A DNA stretch of 8,965 bases, from positions 1 to 8,965 of the forward strand of contig JAQBZT010000104.1 in assembly GCA_027622355.1 (NCBI GenBank), written 5' to 3'. This document shows, one piece after another, positions 5,991-8,965 of this stretch. This DNA is from a bacterium. GTDB lineage: Bacteria > UBA8248. Within the stretch, counting starts at the first letter, position 1; the number at the start of each line of letters is the position of its first letter. Made by a program: the position numbers and the translations under genes. The notes beneath the pieces are model-generated. The model ran no database searches and was not told where the DNA came from. It saw nothing but the letters and a program-made list of their open reading frames with translations.

Positions 5991-6821
5991 ATGAAATTCG
6001 GTGTCGCTATTTTTCCGACCGCGGACACGCTCACGCCCGACGCGCTGGGCAGGGAAGTCGAAGCCCGGGGATTCGAGTCGATCTTTTTCCCCGAGCACAC
6101 GCACATGCCGGTCAAGCATACGCCCTACCCCGGCGGGGATCTGCCGCCGGAATACGCCAGGAACATGGACCCCTTTGTCGCGATGACGGCGGCGGCGCTG
6201 GCGACGAAAACGCTCCGCGTGGGGACGGGAATCTGCCTGGTCATCCAGCGCGACCCGATCATTCTGGCGAAGGAAGTGGCGAGCGTTGACTGCCTCTCCG
6301 GAGGCCGCGTCCTTTTCGGCATCGGGGGCGGATGGAACCGCGAGGAGATCGAGCACCACGGCGTCCCCTACGCTTCGCGCTGGAAAGCGCTCCGCGAGCG
6401 GATCGAGGCCATGAAGGAACTCTGGACGAAAGAAGAGGCAAGCTACACCGGAGAGTTCGTCCGTTTCGAAAAATCATGGGCCTGGCCCAAGCCCCATCAA
6501 AAGCCGCACCCGCCCGTCATCGTCGGGGGCGGCGGCGCGCGCACGCTGGAGCGCGTCGTGCGCTATGGGGACGAGTGGATGCCCTTGCGGATGTCGCCGG
6601 ATGAACTCTCGAAAAAAATCCGGGAATTGAATGAAATGGGGGCCAAGGCGGGAAGGGGGCCTTTTCCGGTGAGCCTTTTCTTTTCGCCCGAAGAGCCGGA
6701 TGCGATCAAAAAATATGAGGACGCCGGGGTTTCCAGGTGCGTCTTCTATGCAGTGCCCGAAGCGCGGGACAAGCTTCTCCCCCGCCTGGATGCGCTGGCG
6801 GCCTGCGCCCGGGCGGTTTAA
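5991..6821 (+). CDS. LLM-class (luciferase-like) F420-dependent-type oxidoreductase
   Basis: The 276-residue protein is a TIM-barrel luciferase-like monooxygenase of the kind usually annotated as a probable F420-dependent oxidoreductase. Evidence: start MKFGVAIFPT; barrel strand and loop RGFESIFFPEHTHMP (26-40), with the family's E-H pair (E35, H36); RVGTGICLVIQRDPIILAKE (76-95), containing the family 'RDPi-lAke' segment; SGGRVLFGIGGGWNREE (103-119); and PPVIVGGGGARTLERV (174-189), the probable phosphate-binding loop. Cofactor F420 versus FMN cannot be decided from sequence. ATG 5991 is set by AGGAGAG at 5979-5985, five bases upstream; the frame is open further left but has no ATG with a better site. 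It follows TetR by 66 bp on the same strand and converges on HU. Confidence 0.9.
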   Translation: MKFGVAIFPTADTLTPDALGREVEARGFESIFFPEHTHMPVKHTPYPGGDLPPEYARNMDPFVAMTAAALATKTLRVGTGICLVIQRDPIILAKEVASVDCLSGGRVLFGIGGGWNREEIEHHGVPYASRWKALRERIEAMKELWTKEEASYTGEFVRFEKSWAWPKPHQKPHPPVIVGGGGARTLERVVRYGDEWMPLRMSPDELSKKIRELNEMGAKAGRGPFPVSLFFSPEEPDAIKKYEDAGVSRCVFYAVPEARDKLLPRLDALAACARAV

Positions 6822-6887
6822 TCGATCCGCGTGGAATTTTTCGAAACGTGCCGGGGAAAAAGATATCGAGAGACAAAAATGCCTTTT

Positions 6888-6912
6888 CGTGCGGGAAAAA
6901 ACTTTCCGCACG
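6888..6912 (-). terminator. Hairpin between the convergent LLM and HU genes, possible terminator
   Basis: CGTGCGG (6888-6894) pairs with CCGCACG (6906-6912); a GAAA/TTTC extension with one bulged G is possible. On the minus strand, downstream of HU, it is followed by AAAAGGCATTTTTG, a delayed T-run. On the plus strand no good T-run follows, only a second small stem (GGAAA/TTTCC, 6915-6928). It fits as a weak terminator for HU. Nothing else is seen in the 6822-6956 gap. Confidence 0.4.
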
Positions 6913-6956
6913 CGGGAAACGGTTTTCCTGCAGTGGGAGCAAGTGATATCCAGAAA

Positions 6957-7235
6957 CTACGAGGAAGCCACAGCTCCTTTCAATTCTTTTCCGGCAACGA
7001 ATTTGGGAACATTTTTCGCAGCAATTTGAATGGCTTCTCCCGTCTTTGGGTTTCTCCCGACGCGGGCCTTGGATTCACGCACGGAAAACGTGCCAAATCC
7101 GGAGATCACTACGCGTTCGCGGCCTCTCAGCGCGCCCACAACCCCGCCAAGCATCGCGTTGAACATCTCCTCGGCCTTGGCGCGGGGAACATCACCTGCT
7201 TTTGCCATTGTGGAAATTAAATCGCTCTTGGTCAT
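6957..7235 (-). CDS. hup: DNA-binding protein HU
   Basis: The 92-residue product is a standard-length HU/IHF histone-like protein that binds and bends DNA as a dimer in the nucleoid. It starts MTKSDLISTMAKAG, has the dimer-core VISGFGTFSVRESKARVGRNP (the arm begins around residue 52), and GRNPKTGEAIQIAAKNVPKF (60-79), whose P64 in RNP is the DNA-intercalating proline of the flexible arm. The sequence fits HU rather than a specific IHF subunit, though this cannot be fully separated here. ATG 7235 matches the normal HU N-terminus and has GGGAG seven bases upstream; the longer open frame to 7349 has no family support. It converges on the LLM gene and diverges from the Nudix gene. Confidence 0.95.
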   Translation of the reverse strand: MTKSDLISTMAKAGDVPRAKAEEMFNAMLGGVVGALRGRERVVISGFGTFSVRESKARVGRNPKTGEAIQIAAKNVPKFVAGKELKGAVASS

Positions 7236-7236
7236 G

Positions 7237-7247
7237 GGGAGACTCCC
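7237..7247 (-). promoter_or_regulatory. Small dyad holding the HU ribosome site
   Basis: On the minus strand this reads GGGAGTCTCCC, with GGGA and TCCC able to pair around GTC. The GGGAG is also the Shine-Dalgarno of HU, and the dyad ends one base before its ATG, so a folded message could hide the site. The stem is short, so the effect may be small. Confidence 0.3.
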
Positions 7248-7295
7248 AATGGGCAGATTAACAAAACGGGCAGGTATTTCTGAAAGTACATAAAA

Positions 7296-7325
7296 ATGAT
7301 ATATTGAGTTTGCCCCGGCTGTCAA
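7296..7325 (-). promoter_or_regulatory. HU promoter
   Basis: On the minus strand a perfect -35 TTGACA (7325-7320) is followed after 18 bp by TATCAT (7301-7296, 5 of 6), or after 16 bp by TATATC. The expected start near 7289 gives a leader of about 54 bases before the HU ATG. The -10 region is AT-rich. Confidence 0.6.
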
Positions 7326-7330
7326 CGAAT

Positions 7331-7359
7331 TTGACGGTTTTTGAGACAATTTGTCTCAT
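7331..7359 (+). promoter_or_regulatory. Nudix gene promoter candidate, back to back with the HU promoter
   Basis: TTGACG (7331-7336, 5 of 6) and TCTCAT (7354-7359, 4 of 6) are separated by exactly 17 bp. The start would be near 7366, about 53 bases before the Nudix ATG. Its -35 lies only five bases from the HU -35 on the other strand. Confidence 0.45.
7342..7358. promoter_or_regulatory. 17-bp perfect dyad, operator candidate
   Basis: TGAGACAA-T-TTGTCTCA has perfect 8-bp arms around one central base. It covers most of the spacer and nearly all of the -10 of the Nudix promoter candidate and sits just upstream of the HU -35. This is the position of a repressor operator, or of a shared regulator of both genes. 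The binding protein is unknown. Confidence 0.55.
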
Positions 7360-7418
7360 TCGGCATCGCGCAAAAGCCCCGGAGAAATGGGGCGGAAATC
7401 TCAGGGAAAGGAGCACAC

Positions 7419-7868
7419 ATGAGCCGGGAGTATCCCCTTCGCCCGATTGTGGGAGTTGGGGCGGTGATCCTGCAGGGGGAGGAAGTCCTGCTCGTTCGGC
7501 GGGGAAAGCCCCCCCGGGCGGGACAATGGAGCCTGCCGGGGGGCGCCGTCGAAACCGGAGAGTCGCTGGAGGAGGCCTGCCGGAGGGAAATCCTTGAAGA
7601 AACAGGGCTTTCCATCGAACTCCTCTCCCGGTGCGCCGTGCTGGATCGGATCACCCGGGACGAGTGGGACCGGGTCCGCTACCACTACGTGCTCATCAAT
7701 TACGCCTGCCGGCCGACGGGAGGGGTGCTCTCGGCCTCGAGCGACATCTCGGAGGCCCGATGGTATCCCCTGAGCGAAATTCCCTCCCTGGATGCGATAA
7801 CCCCCATCACCGCCCGGGTCATCCTCGAAACGGTTGAGAGCCTGCACGCGCAGAACATCTCTTTTTGA
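7419..7868 (+). CDS. Nudix hydrolase (ADP-ribose pyrophosphatase-like or MutT-like)
   Basis: The 149-residue protein has a complete Nudix box at residues 42-64: G42, E48 (GETGE part), then R56-E57-I-L-E60-E61-T-G63-L, exactly fitting GX5EX7REUXEEXGU. These residues bind Mg and position the pyrophosphate of a nucleoside-diphosphate-linked substrate. Preceding strands read PIVGVGAVILQGEEVLLVRRG (9-29, first strands of the fold) and GQWSLPGG. The C-terminal ARWYPLSEIPSLD (113-125) is the common 'W-ple-lp' ending. The substrate cannot be fixed from sequence; such short proteins include NDP-sugar, ADP-ribose and 8-oxo-dGTP hydrolases. AAAGGAG at 7407-7413, five bases before the ATG, fixes the start although the frame is open to 7341. 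It diverges from HU. Confidence 0.92.
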   Translation: MSREYPLRPIVGVGAVILQGEEVLLVRRGKPPRAGQWSLPGGAVETGESLEEACRREILEETGLSIELLSRCAVLDRITRDEWDRVRYHYVLINYACRPTGGVLSASSDISEARWYPLSEIPSLDAITPITARVILETVESLHAQNISF

Positions 7869-7893
7869 CCCGTTTTTTCGGGCCGGTTTTTTT
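7869..7893 (+). terminator. Weak intrinsic terminator after the Nudix gene
   Basis: CCCG (7869-7872), loop TTTTTT, CGGG (7879-7882), then after CCGG a run of seven T (7887-7893). The stem is only 4 bp, so termination is probably partial. It begins at the base after the Nudix stop codon. The end of the T-run is shared with the -35 of the next promoter. Confidence 0.4.
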
Positions 7894-7920
7894 GACAGCC
7901 CCCCGCGAATCCCCGACAAT
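7892..7920 (+). promoter_or_regulatory. Promoter candidate for the kinase-like gene
   Basis: A perfect TTGACA (7892-7897) and GACAAT (7915-7920, 4 of 6) are exactly 17 bp apart. Transcription would start near 7927, so the upstream in-frame TTG at 7865 would be outside the message and ATG 7946 or 7952 becomes the start. Confidence 0.5.
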
Positions 7921-7928
7921 CCGGCTAC

Positions 7929-7950
7929 TCTGGAATGCGTCTGGAATGCG
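7929..7950 (+). repeat. Perfect 11-bp tandem repeat across the kinase-like start
   Basis: TCTGGAATGCG occurs twice in direct succession (7929-7939 and 7940-7950). The second copy contains the ATG at 7946 and each copy contains a GGA that can act as a minimal ribosome site. Confidence 0.85.
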
Positions 7951-8674
7951 CATGCTTTTTGAGGGCATTGTGGAAAATCAAAAGTCATCGCAAAAACTCC
8001 TGCTCCGCCTCATCGGCCACGAGTTGCTCAAGCCTTCCTCCCGTCTGCGCGATCAGATTGAGGAAATCGGCAAAGAGGCCGACCCCTGGACGATGCGCAA
8101 AAAAGTGGGCGAGGTCCTCGAATCCACATTTCGCCTCGACCGCCTCATCCGGGACGTCGCGGATACCTCCGCCATGGAAACCGGCTCCGTCGAACTCAGT
8201 AAAGAACCCGTAAATTTTACTTCTCTTCTCAGTGAGCGCCTCAGCAAGCGCATTCAGAGAAGACGGAATTTCAGGTTTCTTCCGGAGAGCCCCGCGAAGG
8301 AAATCATTCTTCAAGGAAATCTCGAACGCCTCTCCGTCCTCATCGACGATTTGCTCGATGCCGCCGTGAACCTGACCCCGGAAGGCGGAATCATCTTGAT
8401 TCGTCTCACTTCTCAAAGCGGAAACATGCAGCTGGCCACGATCAACCGGGACGCCCGCCTTCCGGCGGTGCAAGCAAGCTCGTTCCTCGATTGGCTCTCC
8501 GATCATTTCATCGAGACCAAAGCGATTGAGGGCAGCGGCATCGGACTGTACCGTTCGAACCTCATCGCCAACCACATGGGCGGAAAACTTTCCCTGTCCT
8601 CCTCCGAGGAAGAAGGCGTCACCTTTCAGGTGACGATCCCGGGGGCCGGCGAAAGAGCAGCCGATGGCGGATAG
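7946..8674 (+). CDS. Compact cytosolic histidine-kinase-like protein with degenerate ATP site
   Basis: From ATG 7946 the product has 242 residues with no membrane helix and no input domain. Residues 15-45 form a HisKA-like helix with the H-box LIGHELLKP (H25 is the probable phospho-acceptor, E26 and P30 conserved). Residues about 120-235 resemble the HATPase fold: VLIDDLLDAAVNLTPEGG (131-148) is the N-box region, and GSGIGLYRSNLIANHMGGKL (196-215) is a good G2 box and following helix. The Mg-binding N-box Asn is replaced by A139, the first Asn by D135, and the G1 box DxGxGxP is NRDARLP (167-173), lacking both glycines. It may be an impaired kinase, a phosphotransferase of the ChpT/Spo0B kind, or a regulatory pseudokinase. 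No response regulator is adjacent. A start at ATG 7952 has better GGA spacing; the TTG at 7865 overlapping the Nudix stop is less likely. Confidence 0.72.
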   Translation: MRMLFEGIVENQKSSQKLLLRLIGHELLKPSSRLRDQIEEIGKEADPWTMRKKVGEVLESTFRLDRLIRDVADTSAMETGSVELSKEPVNFTSLLSERLSKRIQRRRNFRFLPESPAKEIILQGNLERLSVLIDDLLDAAVNLTPEGGIILIRLTSQSGNMQLATINRDARLPAVQASSFLDWLSDHFIETKAIEGSGIGLYRSNLIANHMGGKLSLSSSEEEGVTFQVTIPGAGERAADGG

Positions 8675-8965
8675 GCATGTGCGCATCGACAGCGGCGCTC
8701 TCCTCTCTTTCACGCAAAAGGTCATCGCATCCACCGGCGTATCCGAGGACCGCGCGCGCACAACGGCGGATATTCTCGTCGGCGCCGACCTGCGCGGAAT
8801 CTCCAGCCATGGCGTCGCGGGAGGCACGGGACTGTCCGAGCTGATTGAACGAATCCGGGAAGGCGCCATTTTCCCGGACGCGCTCCCGGAAATCGAACAC
8901 AACAACGACTGGGCACTCGCAACCGTCAACGCGAGAGGCGGCCTCGGCCCGCCGGCGGCGCTGGA
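8664..8965 (+). CDS. Ldh2-type malate/L-lactate dehydrogenase, N-terminal part (runs out of window)
   Basis: About 100 residues are visible before the window ends. The start MADRHVRIDSGALLSFTQKV is followed by a helical segment and the family signature ADILVGADLRGISSHGV (residues 36-52). There, ADLRG-x-SHGV is highly conserved in the Ldh2/MDH2 oxidoreductases (malate, L-lactate, ureidoglycolate, sulfolactate and related NAD(P)-dependent 2-hydroxyacid dehydrogenases); the His in SHG is at the active site. The next part (REGAIFPDALPEIEHNNDWALATVNARGGLGPPAA) matches the usual strand-rich region before the NAD-binding domain. Full proteins have about 330-350 residues. ATG 8664 overlaps the end of the kinase-like gene by 11 bases; a clear Shine-Dalgarno is absent (only AAAGAG nearby), so coupling to upstream translation is likely. 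The substrate cannot be assigned. Confidence 0.85.
   Translation, partial: MADRHVRIDSGALLSFTQKVIASTGVSEDRARTTADILVGADLRGISSHGVAGGTGLSELIERIREGAIFPDALPEIEHNNDWALATVNARGGLGPPAAL

Noticed and set aside
7865..7945. TTG start overlapping the Nudix stop as the beginning of the kinase-like protein
   Set aside because: No ribosome site precedes it, and the added residues contain the terminator and promoter sequences and show no domain features.
7985..8929. Leftward open frame, 314 codons, opposite the kinase-like and Ldh2 genes
   Set aside because: The rightward frames carry recognisable motifs (GHELLKP, GSGIGL, ADLRGISSHGV); the leftward one has none.

Overview
The window is GC-rich and densely coded, with short intergenic gaps (none above about 180 bp), mostly good AGGAG-type ribosome sites and several overlapping gene pairs. 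It carries metabolic genes typical of free-living environmental bacteria: an F420-type LLM oxidoreductase, a mercuric-reductase-like flavoprotein, VOC and DinB-fold enzymes, and a Ldh2-type dehydrogenase. This suits a chromosomal segment from an uncultured, high-GC, probably Gram-negative soil or marine bacterium. The sequence gives no secure taxonomic marker. I saw no rRNA or tRNA, no CRISPR array and no insertion sequence.

Left part (1-2342): the N-terminal end of an EamA/DMT-type membrane transporter runs leftward out of the window. Diverging from it is a two-gene unit: a DinB-like putative metalloenzyme (434-1102) and, 7 bp later, an MFS transporter (1110-2342). Each direction has an extended -10 promoter candidate in the 179-bp gap.

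Middle part (2339-5245): a leftward pair encodes a single-domain VOC protein resembling ring-cleaving dioxygenases (2875-3348) and a LOG-type nucleotide phosphoribohydrolase (2339-2878). The two are joined by a GTGA stop/start overlap. The phosphoribohydrolase ends on a CTAG shared with the convergent MFS gene. Going right, a GTG-started three-helix membrane protein (3520-3882) overlaps a mercuric-reductase-like FAD enzyme (3866-5245).

Right part (5246-8965): a TetR regulator (5340-5924) follows an AT-rich island with two CATAC-n5-GTATG operators, 30 bp apart, over its own promoter. Next is an LLM-class oxidoreductase (5991-6821), which converges on a leftward HU gene (6957-7235). HU and a Nudix hydrolase (7419-7868) diverge from back-to-back promoters that include a 17-bp dyad. 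After a weak terminator comes a compact cytosolic histidine-kinase-like protein (7946-8674) with its own promoter candidate. It keeps the phospho-acceptor His and the last glycine loop but has lost the N-box Asn and the first glycine box. It overlaps the start of a Ldh2-type malate/L-lactate dehydrogenase, cut by the window edge.

I found no clearly new multi-gene system. The points most worth a second look are the degenerate kinase, the twin TetR operators, the compact dioxygenase-like VOC protein and the HU/Nudix promoter overlap.
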